The notes: a model not told the origin generated them from the letters alone. DNA of 64,000 nt from Rhodanobacter denitrificans (GCF_000230695.2 NC_020541.1:4161491-4225490), one strand, 5' to 3'. Counted from the first letter of the stretch, positions 7,417-18,752 are shown. Numbers and translations are program-made.

Positions 7417-8511
7417 ATGAAAGCGACTCGCCAATTGCACGACCTCGGCCAGAGCCTGTGGCTGGACAACATCACCCGCAGCCTGCTCGACGACGGCACG
7501 CTGGCGCGCTACATCGCCGAGGACTCGATCACCGGCCTCACCTCGAACCCCAGCATCTTCGACGCGGCGATCGGCGGCGGCGACGCCTACGACGCCGGCA
7601 TCCACGCCAAGACGCTGGCCGGGCTGTCCGGCGAGGCGCTGTTCACCGAGCTGGCGCTGGAAGACCTGCGCCGCGCGGCCGACCTGTTCCGCCCGGTGTT
7701 CGACGCCACCGGCCAGGTCGACGGCTGGGTCTCGATGGAGGTCTCGCCGCTGCTGGCCGCCGACAGCGCCGGCTCGATCGCCGCGGCGCGGCACATCCAC
7801 CACCAGGGCCGGCGCGACAACCTGTTCGTGAAGATTCCCGGCACCCCGGAAGGCGTGCCGGCGATCGAGGAGGCGATCTTCCTCGGCATTCCGATCAACG
7901 TGACCCTGCTGTTCTCCTGCGCGCAGTACCAGGCCGTGGCCGAGGCGTACCTGCGCGGCATCGAGCGGCGCCTGGCCGCCGGGCTGGACCCGCGCGTGGG
8001 CTCGGTCGCCTCGCTGTTCATCAGCCGCTGGGACGTGGCCGCCAACCCGCAGCTGCCGGACGCGCTGCGCAACCAGCTGGGCATCGCGGTGGGCCAGCAG
8101 ACCTACCGCGCCTACCGCGAACTGCTGGCCTCCAAGCGCTGGCACAAACTCGCCGCCGCCGGCGCCCGGCCGCAGCGCCTGCTGTGGGCCAGCACCGGGG
8201 TGAAAGACCCGTCCGCGCCGGACACGCTGTACGTCAGCGCGCTGGCCGCGCCGGACACCATCGACACGATCCCGGAGAAGACCCTGCACGCGTTCGCCGA
8301 CCACGGCCAGCTGCACGGCGTGCTGGCCGACGACGGCGGCGACGCGGACGCGGTGCTGGCGCAGATCGCCGCCGCCGGCGTGGACCTCGACGCGCTGGCG
8401 CTGAAGCTGCAGCGCGACGGCGCCGCGGCGTTCGTGAAATCGTGGCAGCAGTTGCTGCAGCGCATCGCCGACAAGGCCAGCGCACTGGAAAAGGAATCCC
8501 AGCTGCCATGA
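7417..8511 (+). CDS. tal: Transaldolase
   Basis: 364 residues from ATG 7417 (GGAG at about 7400). It transfers a dihydroxyacetone unit between sedoheptulose 7-phosphate and glyceraldehyde 3-phosphate. [31 protein letters not shown] and NLFVKIPGT (with the Schiff-base Lys) are diagnostic, and the length matches the longer transaldolase subfamily typical of actinobacteria and cyanobacteria rather than E. coli TalB. The stop overlaps the pgi start (ATGA at 8508-8511). Confidence 0.93.
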   Translation: MKATRQLHDLGQSLWLDNITRSLLDDGTLARYIAEDSITGLTSNPSIFDAAIGGGDAYDAGIHAKTLAGLSGEALFTELALEDLRRAADLFRPVFDATGQVDGWVSMEVSPLLAADSAGSIAAARHIHHQGRRDNLFVKIPGTPEGVPAIEEAIFLGIPINVTLLFSCAQYQAVAEAYLRGIERRLAAGLDPRVGSVASLFISRWDVAANPQLPDALRNQLGIAVGQQTYRAYRELLASKRWHKLAAAGARPQRLLWASTGVKDPSAPDTLYVSALAAPDTIDTIPEKTLHAFADHGQLHGVLADDGGDADAVLAQIAAAGVDLDALALKLQRDGAAAFVKSWQQLLQRIADKASALEKESQLP

Positions 8512-10157
8512 GCGAGCCGCGACTGACCCGCCTGCCCCAGTGGCAGGCGTTGCAACGGCATGCCGACGCGATCGGCCACAAGCATCTGCGCGAGCTGTTC
8601 GCCGCCGACCCGCAGCGCGGCGAGCGCTACGTGCTGGAGGACGTCGGCCTGTATTTCGACTACGCCAAGCAGCGGGTGGACGCCGACGCGCTGCGCCTGC
8701 TGCGCGAACTGGCGCTGGCCTGCGGCCTGCCGCAACGGGTCGAGGCGATGTTCCGCGGCGAGCGCATCAACACCACCGAGCAGCGCGCCGTGCTGCACGT
8801 GGCGCTGCGCGCGCCGGCAGGCGAAGCGATTCTGGTCGACGGCCACGACGTGGTGACGGACGTGCACGCGGTGCTCGAGCGCATGGGCGCGTTTGCCGAG
8901 CGCGTGCGCAGCGGTGCCTGGCTGGGCCACGGCGGCCAGCGCATCCGCCACGTGGTCTCGATCGGCATCGGCGGCTCCGACCTCGGCCCGGTGATGGCGT
9001 ACGAAGCGCTGCGCGCGTACAGCCGGCGCGAGATGACGTTCCATTTCGTCTCCAACGTGGACGGCACCGACATCGCCGAGGCGGTGCACGGCCTAGACGC
9101 GGCCGAGACGCTGTTCATCGTCTGCTCGAAGACCTTCACCACGCTGGAGACGCTGGCCAACGCGCGCGCCGCGCGCGCCTGGTGCGTCGCGGCGTTGGGC
9201 GACGAGGCGGCGGTGGCGAAGCACTTCGTGGCGGTCTCCACCAACGCCGCCGAAGTGGCGAAGTTCGGCATCGACACCGCCAACATGTTCGGCTTCTGGG
9301 ACTGGGTGGGCGGGCGCTACTCGATGGACTCGGCGATCGGCCTGTCCACCATGCTGGCGATCGGCGCGGAGCATTTCCGCGCGATGCTGGCCGGCTTCCA
9401 CGCCATGGACGAGCACTTCCGCCACGCGCCGCTGGAACGCAACCTGCCGGTGCTGATGGGCCTGCTCGGCATCTGGAACAACAACTTCCTCGGCGCGGCC
9501 AGTGTCGCGGTGCTGCCGTACGAGCAATACCTGAAGCGCTTCCCGGCCTACCTGCAGCAGCTGACCATGGAAAGCAACGGCAAGCGCGTGACGCGGGACG
9601 GCGCCGCGGTCGACTACGCCACCGGGCCGATCTACTGGGGCGAGCCGGGTACCAACGGCCAGCACTCGTTCTACCAGCTGCTGCACCAGGGCACGCGCCT
9701 CGTGCCGTGCGACTTCATCGGCTTCGGCCAGAGCCTGAACCCGCTCGGCGACCAGCACGACCTGCTGCTGGCGAACCTGATCGCCCAGGGCGAGGCGCTG
9801 GCGTTCGGCAAGACCGCCGAGGAAGTGCGTGCCGCCGGCACCGATGCGGCGCTGGCCCCGCACCGCACCTTCCCCGGCAACCGTCCCAGCAGCACCCTCC
9901 TCGCCAAGAAGCTCACTCCGCACACGCTCGGCACGCTGATCGCGTTGTACGAGCACAGCGTGTTCGTGCAGGGCGTGATCTGGGACATCGACTCGTTCGA
10001 CCAGTGGGGTGTGGAATTGGGCAAGCAGCTGGCGAAGACCACCATTGCCGAGCTGACCGCGAAGAACATGCCGACGCTCGCGCACGACAGCTCCACCAAC
10101 GCCCTGATCCACCGCTATCGCCAGCTGCGCGATCGCCAGACAACGGAAGGTCCATGA
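8508..10157 (+). CDS. pgi: Glucose-6-phosphate isomerase
   Basis: 549 residues from ATG 8508, overlapping the transaldolase stop. It interconverts glucose 6-phosphate and fructose 6-phosphate. Family signatures are visible: [17 protein letters not shown] (sugar-phosphate loop), [20 protein letters not shown], and [19 protein letters not shown] (with the catalytic His). Length matches the family. The stop overlaps the following phosphoglucomutase gene (ATGA at 10154-10157), so the operon continues without gaps. Confidence 0.95.
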   Translation: MSEPRLTRLPQWQALQRHADAIGHKHLRELFAADPQRGERYVLEDVGLYFDYAKQRVDADALRLLRELALACGLPQRVEAMFRGERINTTEQRAVLHVALRAPAGEAILVDGHDVVTDVHAVLERMGAFAERVRSGAWLGHGGQRIRHVVSIGIGGSDLGPVMAYEALRAYSRREMTFHFVSNVDGTDIAEAVHGLDAAETLFIVCSKTFTTLETLANARAARAWCVAALGDEAAVAKHFVAVSTNAAEVAKFGIDTANMFGFWDWVGGRYSMDSAIGLSTMLAIGAEHFRAMLAGFHAMDEHFRHAPLERNLPVLMGLLGIWNNNFLGAASVAVLPYEQYLKRFPAYLQQLTMESNGKRVTRDGAAVDYATGPIYWGEPGTNGQHSFYQLLHQGTRLVPCDFIGFGQSLNPLGDQHDLLLANLIAQGEALAFGKTAEEVRAAGTDAALAPHRTFPGNRPSSTLLAKKLTPHTLGTLIALYEHSVFVQGVIWDIDSFDQWGVELGKQLAKTTIAELTAKNMPTLAHDSSTNALIHRYRQLRDRQTTEGP

Positions 10158-11800
10158 GCCAGAAGATCAGTCCCCTCGCCGGCAAGCCGGCACCGTCGTC
10201 GATCCTGGTCGACATCCCGCAACTGCTGGCCGCCTACGCCGACCTGAAGCCCGATCCCGCGGTGCCGGCGCAGCGCGTGGCGTTCGGTACCTCCGGCCAT
10301 CGCGGCAGCTCGCTCGAGCGCAGCTTCAACGAGGCGCACATCCTGGCGATCAGCCAGGCGATCTGCGAGTACCGCCGCTCGAAAGGCATCGACGGCCCGC
10401 TGTTCATCGGCGCCGACACCCATGCGCTGTCGCAGCCGGCGTTCGAGAATGCGCTGGAAGTGCTGGCCGCGAACGGCGTCGCGGCGATGATCTCCGCGGG
10501 CGGCGAGGTCACGCCGACGCCGGCGGTGTCGCACGCGATCCTGGTCTACAACAAGGGCCGCACATCGGGCCTCGCCGACGGCATCGTGATCACGCCGTCG
10601 CACAATCCGCCGGACAACGGCGGCTTCAAGTACAACCCCAGCAACGGCGGCCCAGCCGACAGCGACATCACCAAGTGGGTGGAGAACCGCGCCAACGCCC
10701 TGCTCGAAGGCGGCCTGAAGGACGTGCGCCGGATGCCGTACGCGCAGGCGCGCCAGGCGGCCACCACGCACGAGCACGACTATCTCAACAGCTACGTCGC
10801 CGACCTGGCGAACATCGTCGACTTCGACGTGATCCGCAGCGCCGGCGTGCACATGGGCGTCGACCCGCTGGGCGGCGCCGGCGTGCACTACTGGGCGCCG
10901 ATCGCCGAGCGCTACAAGCTCGACCTCACCGTGGTCAGCGCGGTGGTCGACCCGCAGTTCGCCTTCATGAGCGTGGACTGGGACGGCAAGATCCGCATGG
11001 ACCCGTCGTCGAAGTACGCGATGCAGCGGCTGATCGGGCTGAAGGACCAGTACGACGTCGCGTTCGCCTGCGACACCGACCACGACCGCCACGGCGTCGT
11101 CACCCGCAGCAGCGGGCTGATGGAGCCGAACCACTACCTGTCGGTGCTGATCGACTACCTGTTCCGCCATCGCCCGCAGTGGGGCGCGCACGCCGCGGTG
11201 GGCAAGACCGTGGTCAGCACCGCGCTGATCGACCGCGTGGCGAAACGGCTCGGGCGACAGCTGTACGAGGCGCCGGTCGGCTTCAAGTGGTTCGCGCCGG
11301 GCCTGTTCGACGGCTCGCTCGGCTTCGGCTGCGAGGAAAGCGCCGGTGCCTCGCTGCTGCGCCGCGACGGCACGGCCTGGGTCACCGACAAGGATGGCCT
11401 GGTGCCGGCGCTGCTGTCGGCCGAGATCACCGCGCGCGAGGGCAAGGACCCGGGCGAGCTGTACGCGCAGCTGACCCGCGAGCTCGGCAAGCCGTTCGCC
11501 AGCCGCGTCGATGCTGCCGCCACCCCGGCGCAGAAGGCGAAGCTGGCGAAACTGTCGCCCGATCAATTGAAGAGCGACCAGCTGGCCGGCGAAAAGATCG
11601 AGCAGGTGCTGGACAAGGCACCCGGCAACGGCGCCGCGATCGGCGGCATCAAGGCGATCGCCGCCAGCGGCTGGTTTGCCGCGCGGCCATCCGGCACCGA
11701 GGCGATCTACAAGGTCTACGCCGAGAGCTTCAAGAGCGAGGAACACCTGCAAGCGCTGCTGAAGGAAGCCCAGGGCATCGTCGACGCCGCGCTCGCGTAG
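10154..11800 (+). CDS. pgm: Alpha-D-glucose phosphoglucomutase
   Basis: 548 residues from ATG 10154. It interconverts glucose 1- and 6-phosphate and links this operon to glycogen and nucleotide-sugar synthesis. The N-terminal [20 protein letters not shown] motif, the phosphoserine loop [20 protein letters not shown] (residues about 145-164), the metal loop [11 protein letters not shown] and the C-terminal phosphate-binding [17 protein letters not shown] are all intact. It belongs to the bacterial alpha-PGM subgroup, not phosphomannomutase. The operon's only sizable gap (about 100 bp) comes after it. Confidence 0.94.
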   Translation: MSQKISPLAGKPAPSSILVDIPQLLAAYADLKPDPAVPAQRVAFGTSGHRGSSLERSFNEAHILAISQAICEYRRSKGIDGPLFIGADTHALSQPAFENALEVLAANGVAAMISAGGEVTPTPAVSHAILVYNKGRTSGLADGIVITPSHNPPDNGGFKYNPSNGGPADSDITKWVENRANALLEGGLKDVRRMPYAQARQAATTHEHDYLNSYVADLANIVDFDVIRSAGVHMGVDPLGGAGVHYWAPIAERYKLDLTVVSAVVDPQFAFMSVDWDGKIRMDPSSKYAMQRLIGLKDQYDVAFACDTDHDRHGVVTRSSGLMEPNHYLSVLIDYLFRHRPQWGAHAAVGKTVVSTALIDRVAKRLGRQLYEAPVGFKWFAPGLFDGSLGFGCEESAGASLLRRDGTAWVTDKDGLVPALLSAEITAREGKDPGELYAQLTRELGKPFASRVDAAATPAQKAKLAKLSPDQLKSDQLAGEKIEQVLDKAPGNGAAIGGIKAIAASGWFAARPSGTEAIYKVYAESFKSEEHLQALLKEAQGIVDAALA

Positions 11801-11870
11801 GAGCGCGCCTTGTGCGCGCTGGCTCTTCGTCACGTAACGAAAGGCATCGCGCGCACGCTGCGCTCCTGCA
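11798..11870. repeat. REP-like inverted repeat
   Basis: TAGGAGCGCGCCTTGTGCGC at the left and CGCGCGCACGCTGCGCTCCT at the right form an imperfect hairpin around CACGTAACG. It shares the AGGAGC(G/C)CGC core with the palindromes at 35658, 37404, 39441 and 59151. It fills most of the space between pgm and the transketolase gene and could attenuate transcription there. Confidence 0.5.
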
Positions 11871-11899
11871 TAACCCCATCCACCACCGGAGATACCGCC

Positions 11900-13948
11900 A
11901 TGTCCCACACCCTCGACCAGCAATGCATCGACCTGCTGCGTTTCCTGTCGGTGGACATGGTGCAGAAGGCCAACAGCGGCCATCCCGGCCTGCCGCTGGG
12001 CGCCGCGCCGATGGCCTACGCGCTGTGGACGCGGCAGCTGAAGCACAACCCCGCCAATCCGCACTGGTCCGACCGCGACCGCTTCGTGCTGTCCGCCGGC
12101 CACGGCTCGGCGCTGCTGTACAGCCTGCTGTTCGCCACCGGCTACGACCTCACGCTGGACGACCTCAAGCAGTTCCGCCAGTGGGGCAGCAAGGCGCCCG
12201 GGCATCCCGAGTACGGCCACACGCCGGGCGTCGAGATCACCACCGGCCCGCTCGGCCAGGGCCTGGCCAACGCGGTGGGCATGGCGATCGGCGAGGCGCA
12301 CCTGGCCGCGCGCTACAACCGCGACGGCCATCGCGTGATCGACCATCGCACCTGGGCCATCGTCAGCGACGGCGACCTGATGGAAGGCGTGGCCAGCGAG
12401 GCCGCCTCGCTGGCCGGGCACCTGAAGCTGGGCAAGCTGGTCTGCCTGTACGACGACAACGACGTGACGCTGGCCGGCGGCACCGACATCACCTTCTCCG
12501 AGGATCGCGCGAAACGCTTCGAAGCCTACGGCTGGCAGACCATCCACGTGGCCGACGGCAACGACCTGGCGGCGATCGACGCCGCGCTGCTTGAAGCGCG
12601 CGCCGACACCACGCGGCCCTCGCTGATCCTGCTGCGCACGCATATCGGCTACGGCTCGCCCGAGCAGGACACGTTCAAGGCGCACGGCTCGCCGCTGGGC
12701 GTCGAGGACGTCAGGAAGACGAAGGAGAAGCTGGGCTGGCCGGTCGAACCGGACTTCCTGCTGCCGCCGCCGGCGCTGGCGCATTTGCGCGAGGCATTGG
12801 ATCGCGGCGTGGCAGTCGAGCGCGCCTGGAACAGCCGTATGGACGTCTATGCCAAAGCCTTCCCCGAGCTGGCCGCCGAGTTGCAGGGCCGCCTGGACGG
12901 CGAACTGCCGCCGGGCTGGGACGCGGACATCCCGGTGTTCCCCACCGACGCCAAGGGCCTCGCCACTCGCGTCGCCGGCGGCAAGGTGATGAACGCGATC
13001 GCGCCGAGATTGCCCGCCCTGTTCGGCGGCTCGGCCGACCTCGATCCGTCCACCCACACCGCGCTGAAGGACCTGGGCGACTTCAATCCGCCGCTGGCGC
13101 CGGGCGAAGACAGCCAGGGTTCGGACGGCGGCGGCTGGAGCCACGCCGGGCGCAACCTGCACTTCGGCGTGCGCGAACATGCGATGGGCGCGATCGCGAA
13201 CGGGCTGGCCGTGCACGGCGGCTTCGTGCCGTACGGCTCGACCTTCCTGATCTTCTCCGACTACATGCGCCCGGCGATCCGCCTGGCCGCGCTGATGGGC
13301 GTGCACGTGGTGCACGTGTTCACCCACGACAGCGTGGCGCTGGGCGAGGACGGCCCCACCCACCAGCCGATCGAACAGCTGGCCAGTCTGCGTGCAATCC
13401 CCAACCTCAGCGTGATCCGCCCCGCCGACGCGAACGAGACCACGGTGGCGTGGCGGGTGGCGCTGGAAACGAAGCGGCGACCGGTGCTGCTGGCGCTGAC
13501 CCGGCAGAACGTGCCCACGCTGGACCGCACCCGCTACGCCAGCGCCGACGGCCTGCGCCGGGGCGCGTACGTGCTCCGCGATGCGCCGGACGGCAAGCCC
13601 TCGCTGATCCTGATCGCCAGCGGCTCCGAAGTCGGCCTGATCGTCGAAGCCGCCGACCAGCTGCAGGCCGATGGCATCGCCGTGCGCTGCGTGTCGATGC
13701 CGAGCTGGGAGCTGTTCGATGCACAGCCGCAGGCGTATCGCGATCAGGTGTTACCGCCCGACGTACCGGCCCGGCTGGCGGTGGAGCTGGGCGTATCGCA
13801 AGGCTGGGACCGCTACACCGGCGCGCACGGCGACATGCTCGGCATCGACCACTTCGGCGCCTCCGCCCCGGCCGAAGTGCTGCTGCGCGAGTTCGGCTTC
13901 ACGGTGGACAACGTGGTGGCACGGGCGAAGGCGCTGCTGGGCAAATAA
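11900..13948 (+). CDS. tkt: Transketolase
   Basis: 682 residues from ATG 11900, which is preceded by CCGGAG. It transfers two-carbon units between sugar phosphates using thiamine diphosphate. The N-terminal half carries [20 protein letters not shown] and the metal/ThDP motif [18 protein letters not shown] in the form SDGDLMEGV; the middle domain carries [20 protein letters not shown] and [15 protein letters not shown]. Length and order of domains are normal. It ends the zwf operon and is followed by a strong terminator. No 6-phosphogluconate dehydrogenase or lactonase gene is nearby. Confidence 0.95.
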   Translation: MSHTLDQQCIDLLRFLSVDMVQKANSGHPGLPLGAAPMAYALWTRQLKHNPANPHWSDRDRFVLSAGHGSALLYSLLFATGYDLTLDDLKQFRQWGSKAPGHPEYGHTPGVEITTGPLGQGLANAVGMAIGEAHLAARYNRDGHRVIDHRTWAIVSDGDLMEGVASEAASLAGHLKLGKLVCLYDDNDVTLAGGTDITFSEDRAKRFEAYGWQTIHVADGNDLAAIDAALLEARADTTRPSLILLRTHIGYGSPEQDTFKAHGSPLGVEDVRKTKEKLGWPVEPDFLLPPPALAHLREALDRGVAVERAWNSRMDVYAKAFPELAAELQGRLDGELPPGWDADIPVFPTDAKGLATRVAGGKVMNAIAPRLPALFGGSADLDPSTHTALKDLGDFNPPLAPGEDSQGSDGGGWSHAGRNLHFGVREHAMGAIANGLAVHGGFVPYGSTFLIFSDYMRPAIRLAALMGVHVVHVFTHDSVALGEDGPTHQPIEQLASLRAIPNLSVIRPADANETTVAWRVALETKRRPVLLALTRQNVPTLDRTRYASADGLRRGAYVLRDAPDGKPSLILIASGSEVGLIVEAADQLQADGIAVRCVSMPSWELFDAQPQAYRDQVLPPDVPARLAVELGVSQGWDRYTGAHGDMLGIDHFGASAPAEVLLREFGFTVDNVVARAKALLGK

Positions 13949-13961
13949 GCCCGCGGACACG

Positions 13962-14002
13962 AAGAGGCCGGCGGATCGCGACGATTCGCCGGCCTCTTTG
14001 TT
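13962..14002. terminator. Bidirectional rho-independent terminator
   Basis: AGAGGCCGGCGGATCG and its near-perfect complement form a hairpin with a four-base loop followed by TTTGTTTT. It sits between the convergent transketolase and BI-1 genes and can serve both strands, because the opposite side begins with CGAAGAGG. Confidence 0.85.
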
Positions 14003-14011
14003 TTCAGTCGA

Positions 14012-14767
14012 TCAATTGCGCGACTGCAGCTTCGACAGCAGGCGCAGCAGTTCCAGGTACAGCCAGACCAGGGTCACCACCAGCGCGAACGCGCCATACC
14101 ACTCCATGTACTTCGGCGCGCCCTGCTGGGCGCCGGTTTCGATCAGGTCGAAGTCGAGGATCAGGTTCAGCGCCGCGATCACCACCACCACCGCGCTGAA
14201 CGCGATGCCGACGCCGCTGCTGCCGTTGATGAAACCGATCGAGTGGCCGAAGAAGCCCATCGCGAAGTTGGCCAGGTACAGCAGCATGATGCCGCCGGTG
14301 GCGGCGACGATGCCGAGCTTGAACTTCTCGGTGGCGCGGATCAGCCCGCTGCGATAGGCCAGCAGCAGTGCGGCCATGGTGCCGAAGGTCAGCCCCACCG
14401 CCTGCATCACGATGCCGGGGTAGCGCAGCTCGAAGATCGCCGACAGCGCGCCGATGAACAGCCCTTCCGCCACCGCGTACAGCGGCGCGGTGAACGGCGC
14501 CCAGGTCTTCTTGAACGCGGTGACCAGGCCCAGCACCAGGCCGCCGAGGGCGCCGCCAAGCACCAGCGGCAGCATCGCCGGCAGGCTGTCCGGGCCGGCG
14601 AAGCGGCTCCAGCTGACCATCGCGCCGACCAGCACCAGGAGCAGCAGCAGGCCGGTCTTGTTGACCGTGCCGTTGATCGTCATCGCCTCGTCGCCGCGCG
14701 TGAAGACCGCGCCGCTGGAAGCGTCGAGGAAGGTGTTCTTGTTGAGCGCCGGATTGCCGCTTTGCAT
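14012..14767 (-). CDS. Bax inhibitor-1/YccA family membrane protein
   Basis: 251 residues from ATG 14767. The soluble N-terminus ([19 protein letters not shown]) is typical of the larger YbhL-like branch, which is followed by seven hydrophobic segments between residues about 40 and 235. Family features include the C-terminal acidic patch [12 protein letters not shown] and the ending [20 protein letters not shown]. Members are inner-membrane proteins implicated in ion leak and membrane stress; the exact role in bacteria is unclear. It stands as a single gene with its own terminator shared with tkt. Confidence 0.88.
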   Translation of the reverse strand: MQSGNPALNKNTFLDASSGAVFTRGDEAMTINGTVNKTGLLLLLVLVGAMVSWSRFAGPDSLPAMLPLVLGGALGGLVLGLVTAFKKTWAPFTAPLYAVAEGLFIGALSAIFELRYPGIVMQAVGLTFGTMAALLLAYRSGLIRATEKFKLGIVAATGGIMLLYLANFAMGFFGHSIGFINGSSGVGIAFSAVVVVIAALNLILDFDLIETGAQQGAPKYMEWYGAFALVVTLVWLYLELLRLLSKLQSRN

Positions 14768-14890
14768 GGTCTGCTCCCGTGGTTTGCCCTCATCGTAGCG
14801 GCTTTGCCGGCGCCCTGCGCCAACATGCCGTTACGCCGCTGCGCAGAAACTACGCGACAATGCGCTCTTGCCGAACCGTGCGGAGCCCCG

Positions 14891-15808
14891 ATGAACCCTG
14901 CCACCCTGCGTATCGCCACCCGCAAGAGCGCGCTCGCGCTGTGGCAGGCCGAACATGTCGCCACGCTGCTGCGCACGACGCACCCGGGGCTGACGGTGGA
15001 ACTGGTGCCGATGAGCACGCGCGGCGACGAGATCCTCGACCAGCCGCTGGCCACGATCGGCGGCAAGGGGCTGTTCCTGAAGGAACTCGAGGTGGCGATG
15101 CTGGAAGGCCGCGCCGACCTCGCCGTGCATTCGCTGAAGGACGTGCCGGCGCAGCTGGAGCCGGGCTTCGCGCTGCCGGCGATCCTGCCGCGCGCGGACG
15201 CCGCCGACGCGTTCGTCAGCAACCATTACGACGACCTGGCCGCGCTGCCCCATGGCGCGCGCGTGGGCACCTCGTCGCTGCGCCGGCAGGCGCAGTTGCG
15301 CGCGTTGCGGCCGGATCTCGTCTTGCTCGACCTGCGCGGCAACGTCGGCACCCGGCTGGGCAAGCTCGACGCCGGCGCCTACGACGCGATCGTGCTGGCC
15401 TGCGCCGGGCTGGAGCGCCTCGACCTGGCCGCGCGCATCCGCTCGCGACTGGCCGCGCCGGACTGGCTGCCGGCGCCGGGCCAGGCGGCGATCGCGATCG
15501 AGGCGCGCGAAGGCCAGCCCGGCGTGCTGGCCTTGCTGGCCGCGCTGGACGATGCCGACACCCGGCTCACGGTGAGCGCCGAGCGCGCGATGAACCAGGC
15601 GCTGGGCGGCAGCTGCACGGTGCCGGTCGGTGCCTGGTGCATGCTGGGCGAACACGGCCTGCACCTGCGCGGCCTGGTCGGCGACGCGGCCGGCGGCCGG
15701 TTGCTGCGCGCCGAAGCCAGCGGCCCCAGCAACCAGGCGATCGCACTGGGCCGGCAGGTGGCGGCCGAGCTGCTGGCGCAGGGCGCGGCGGAGTTTCTCG
15801 GGCTCTGA
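14891..15808 (+). CDS. hemC: Hydroxymethylbilane synthase (porphobilinogen deaminase)
   Basis: 305 residues from ATG 14891. It polymerises four porphobilinogens into hydroxymethylbilane in haem synthesis. [18 protein letters not shown] opens the protein, [13 protein letters not shown] (residues about 82-94) contains the catalytic Asp, [20 protein letters not shown] binds the growing chain, and [12 protein letters not shown] holds the Cys that carries the dipyrromethane cofactor. Often hemD follows directly, but here the next gene is convergent and unrelated, so hemC is a single-gene unit. Confidence 0.96.
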   Translation: MNPATLRIATRKSALALWQAEHVATLLRTTHPGLTVELVPMSTRGDEILDQPLATIGGKGLFLKELEVAMLEGRADLAVHSLKDVPAQLEPGFALPAILPRADAADAFVSNHYDDLAALPHGARVGTSSLRRQAQLRALRPDLVLLDLRGNVGTRLGKLDAGAYDAIVLACAGLERLDLAARIRSRLAAPDWLPAPGQAAIAIEAREGQPGVLALLAALDDADTRLTVSAERAMNQALGGSCTVPVGAWCMLGEHGLHLRGLVGDAAGGRLLRAEASGPSNQAIALGRQVAAELLAQGAAEFLGL

Positions 15809-15822
15809 AAAGCCGCAGGGGC

Positions 15823-15849
15823 GACCGGCACCGATGGCCGGCGCCGGTC
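15823..15849. terminator. Possible hairpin terminator between hemC and the DUF481 gene
   Basis: GACCGGC at 15823-15829 pairs with GCCGGTC at 15843-15849, placed between two convergent stops. No T-run follows, so it may act as a barrier only, or be rho-dependent. Confidence 0.35.
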
Positions 15850-15867
15850 CGCAACCCCGGTCGCTAC

Positions 15868-16677
15868 TCAGAAGCTGTAGACCAGGTTGGTGGTGGTCAG
15901 CGTGTCGGTCTTCCTGGTGCCGGGCAGCACGTCGCTGTTGTGGCGCACCTGGAAGCCGACCTTCAGCGCCAGCTTCTGGGTCATGCTGACCGCCACGCCC
16001 GCGTCGTTCTGCAGGTAGGTGTTCTTCGAACCGGCTTCCATCAGGAAGGTGTCCTCGAACGCGGTGTTCTCGGTGAGCTTGTACTTGTAGTTGGCCAGGC
16101 CGCGCGCAACCATTTCGCTTTCGGTCGGCTGCCGCTGGTGCTCCACCACGCCATTGACCACGAGCTCGACGTCGGCGGGGCGGTAGCGCTTGTAGCCGGG
16201 GCCGATTTCGAACGACAGCTCGTTGCGCCCGTCCTTCAGCGCGATGTAGCCGTAACCGAGCGAGACGATGCCCTGCCACAGGTTCGCGCCGAAGTCGTCG
16301 TGCTCGTAGCGGGCGGCGCCGACGATGTAGCTGCGCGGGTCGAGCTTGAGGCCGACCGAGGCGCCGCCGTCATAGCGGTTCGCGGTGGTGTTGAACTGCT
16401 TGAGGGTGTTGCCGTTCGTATCCACGATGGTCTGCTGGCTCTTCGAGCGCAGCGCATCGAGGAAGAAGTTGTTCTTCCACTGCTCGTTTTCCTGGCTCAG
16501 GCCGAGCTTGGCGTTGATGTTCTCGGAGCGCGAGTTGCCGGTGGAGGAGGCGAAGCCGAACTCGCCCGAACCGCTCCAGCCGCCGTTGCTGGCGGGGTTG
16601 ACGTCAGTGTTCTGGGCCTGGGCAGCGAAACTCGCGAAAGCGGCCAGCAGCAGGCCGGCGATCAGGGTCTTTTTCAT
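15868..16677 (-). CDS. DUF481 outer-membrane beta-barrel protein
   Basis: 269 residues from ATG 16677 (MKKTLIAGLLLAAFASFAAQA is a signal peptide; an in-frame ATG five codons upstream is less likely). The mature protein consists of alternating beta strands with sequences such as GSGEFGFASSTGNSRSENIN, WKNNFFLDALRSKSQ and a terminal TTTNLVYSF ending in Phe, as expected for an outer-membrane barrel. DUF481 proteins are often called salt-induced outer-membrane proteins; the transported substrate, if any, is unknown. Single gene. Confidence 0.85.
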   Translation of the reverse strand: MKKTLIAGLLLAAFASFAAQAQNTDVNPASNGGWSGSGEFGFASSTGNSRSENINAKLGLSQENEQWKNNFFLDALRSKSQQTIVDTNGNTLKQFNTTANRYDGGASVGLKLDPRSYIVGAARYEHDDFGANLWQGIVSLGYGYIALKDGRNELSFEIGPGYKRYRPADVELVVNGVVEHQRQPTESEMVARGLANYKYKLTENTAFEDTFLMEAGSKNTYLQNDAGVAVSMTQKLALKVGFQVRHNSDVLPGTRKTDTLTTTNLVYSF

Positions 16678-16775
16678 CGGGGGACGATCCATTTGTTAAA
16701 CAATAGTAAGACCGCTACCTTAACGGGGCGGCTTGAATTGGCAATGAACGGCGTGGCGACGCCATCCACGCCGAT

Positions 16776-17666
16776 TCACCCGCCGGCCGCCAAGCCGCCC
16801 GCCAGCGCCGTCTCGTAGACGCGCTGCTCCAGCATCTTGCCGAGCAGGCAGCTGGGCACCGTCAGCGCGGCGGCCAGCAAGCCGCCGCCGTAGCGTTCGG
16901 TCAGCAACAGCGCGGCACACGGCAGCACGTAAACGAGGATCGCCGCCACGATGCGCGCCGGCGGCACGTGGTGCGCCTCCAGCTCGCCGCCCGCGCCGTG
17001 CGGCAGACCCAGCAGCTGCCAGCGCATGCCTTCGAGCAGGCCCAGCAGCAAGGCCAGCGCCAGCAGCAGCAGGATCCACGGATACGCGCGGTGCGGCGGC
17101 TCCAGCCCGCCCTGCACTATCGTGCACAGCCACAACCACAGGCCACCACCGTACCAGGCGGTGATCAGCCGGCTCACCGGCAGCGACGACGACACCCGCT
17201 GCAGGCCGGGCGACAGGTGGCGGCGATAACGGTAGGCGGTGTAGACCAGGCTGACCAGGCTGCACAGCATCAGCGCCACGCCGGCCAGACGCATCGCCGG
17301 GACATGGCCGTGGCCATCGCCCAGGATGATCACCAGCAGCACCGGCAGGAGGGTCAGCAGCGCCATCGGCAGCACCTGCGCGGGCCGGCGCTCATGCTCC
17401 GGCGACCAGCGGCAGGCGGCGGCCGCCGGCCGCCGCGACTGGGTCAGCGGCAGGCCCGCCGCGACCAGCGCGGTGCCGAGGATCAGCGGCATCCGCATGT
17501 CGCAGCGGCCGATCCGCTCCATGCCCAGCGCCAGCGCCATGCCGAGCCAGAGCCACAGGCCGTAGCCGCTGATCGCCAGCAGCCGCAGCAGGATCTCCGC
17601 GTAGCTCGACGGCGGCGCGCGGTCGATGCCGGCGGTGGAGAGGACGTCGGGGGGCAGTTCGCGCAT
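16776..17666 (-). CDS. Integral membrane protein of unknown function
   Basis: 296 residues from ATG 17666. I do not recognise the family. About seven hydrophobic segments can be counted (for example ILLRLLAISGYGLWLWLGMA, VLPMALLTLLPVLLVIILG, AYPWILLLLALALLLGLLEG, IVAAILVYVLPCAALLLTE). There are no obvious catalytic or transport motifs. It is divergently transcribed from the WYL regulator with about 100 bp between them, so regulation by that protein is possible. Confidence 0.55.
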   Translation of the reverse strand: MRELPPDVLSTAGIDRAPPSSYAEILLRLLAISGYGLWLWLGMALALGMERIGRCDMRMPLILGTALVAAGLPLTQSRRPAAAACRWSPEHERRPAQVLPMALLTLLPVLLVIILGDGHGHVPAMRLAGVALMLCSLVSLVYTAYRYRRHLSPGLQRVSSSLPVSRLITAWYGGGLWLWLCTIVQGGLEPPHRAYPWILLLLALALLLGLLEGMRWQLLGLPHGAGGELEAHHVPPARIVAAILVYVLPCAALLLTERYGGGLLAAALTVPSCLLGKMLEQRVYETALAGGLAAGG

Positions 17667-17768
17667 GGGCGGAAAGGCATCCGGGGAGTCGAAGGCGGCG
17701 ACTTGCGACCGCCGCAGGCCGCCGCCATGCTACACAAGGCCTCTTCCCCACGATATGCCGACGCTCCC

Positions 17769-18752
17769 ATGGATCGCTACGAACGCATACTGACCCTGCA
17801 CCGGCTGCTGAAGTCGGCGCACTATCCGATTCCGCTGTCGCGCCTGCTCGGCGAGCTGGAGTGCTCGCGCGCCACGCTGTACCGTGACGTGGCGTTCCTG
17901 CGCGACGCGCTGGGCGCGCCGGTGGAAAGCGCCGGCACCGACCAGGCCGCCTTCCGCTACGAGGCGGGCGAGGGCGAGAAATTCGAGCTGCCCGGACTGT
18001 GGCTGACCTCCGACGAACTGGCCGCGCTGCTGGCGCTGAACGAGCTGATCGGCCGCTCCGGCCCCGGCGTGCTGGCCGGCGCGCTGGCGCCGTTCAAGTC
18101 GCGCATCGAAGGCCTGCTGTCCAGCCACGACAACGGCAAGACGCTGCCGATCGAGCGCATCCGGGTGATTCCGTGGGGCGAGCGCAAGCTCGACCAGCAG
18201 GTGTTCCGCATCGTCGCCGGCGCGGTGCTGGAGCGGAAGCAACTGCGCTTCCGCTACCGCGCGCGCACCACCAACGCGGACAGCCGGCGCACGGTCTCGC
18301 CGCAGCGGCTGACCCACTACCGCGACAACTGGTACCTCGACGTGTGGGACCACGACCGCCAGGCGCTGCGCAGCTTCGCGGTGGACCGCATCGCCGACGC
18401 GCAGGCGCTGGACACGCCCGCCACCGACGTGGCCGACGCCGAGCTCAACGAACTGCTCGCCTCCAGCTACGGCATCTTCGCCGGCAAGCCGAAGGCGTGG
18501 ACCACGATCCGCTTCTCGCAGCACGCCGCACGCTGGGTCGCCGACGAGCACTGGCATTCGCAGCAGAAGGGGGAGTGGCTGCCGGACGGCCGCTACGAGC
18601 TGAAGCTACCGTACTCCAACTCCAAGGAACTACTGATGGACGTGCTCAAGTACGGCCCGGATGCGGAGGTGGTGGCGCCGCTGCCGCTGCGCGAGGAGAT
18701 GAAGATCCTGCTGCAGCTGGCGCTCGGCGGCTACCAGCAACCACCGCGCTGA
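17769..18752 (+). CDS. YafY-type transcriptional regulator (HTH plus WYL domain)
   Basis: 327 residues from ATG 17769. The N-terminal winged helix (MDRYERILTLHRLLKSAHYP, then LLGELECSRATLYRDVAFLR) is of the DeoR-like HTH_11 type. The middle carries the WYL-type ligand domain: RFRYRARTTNADSRRTVSPQ, then LTHYRDNWYLDVWDHDRQ, in which NWYLDVW is the WYL-like motif, and FAVDRIADAQAL. A C-terminal WCX segment ends the protein. It likely controls nearby or DNA-stress-related genes. The membrane-protein gene upstream is the natural candidate target. Confidence 0.88.
   Translation: MDRYERILTLHRLLKSAHYPIPLSRLLGELECSRATLYRDVAFLRDALGAPVESAGTDQAAFRYEAGEGEKFELPGLWLTSDELAALLALNELIGRSGPGVLAGALAPFKSRIEGLLSSHDNGKTLPIERIRVIPWGERKLDQQVFRIVAGAVLERKQLRFRYRARTTNADSRRTVSPQRLTHYRDNWYLDVWDHDRQALRSFAVDRIADAQALDTPATDVADAELNELLASSYGIFAGKPKAWTTIRFSQHAARWVADEHWHSQQKGEWLPDGRYELKLPYSNSKELLMDVLKYGPDAEVVAPLPLREEMKILLQLALGGYQQPPR

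Noticed and set aside
10115-13363. Very long open frame on the minus strand opposite pgm and tkt
   Set aside because: It is antisense to two well-recognised enzymes, has a biased Ala/Arg/His/Gln composition typical of GC-rich shadow frames, and no family resemblance.
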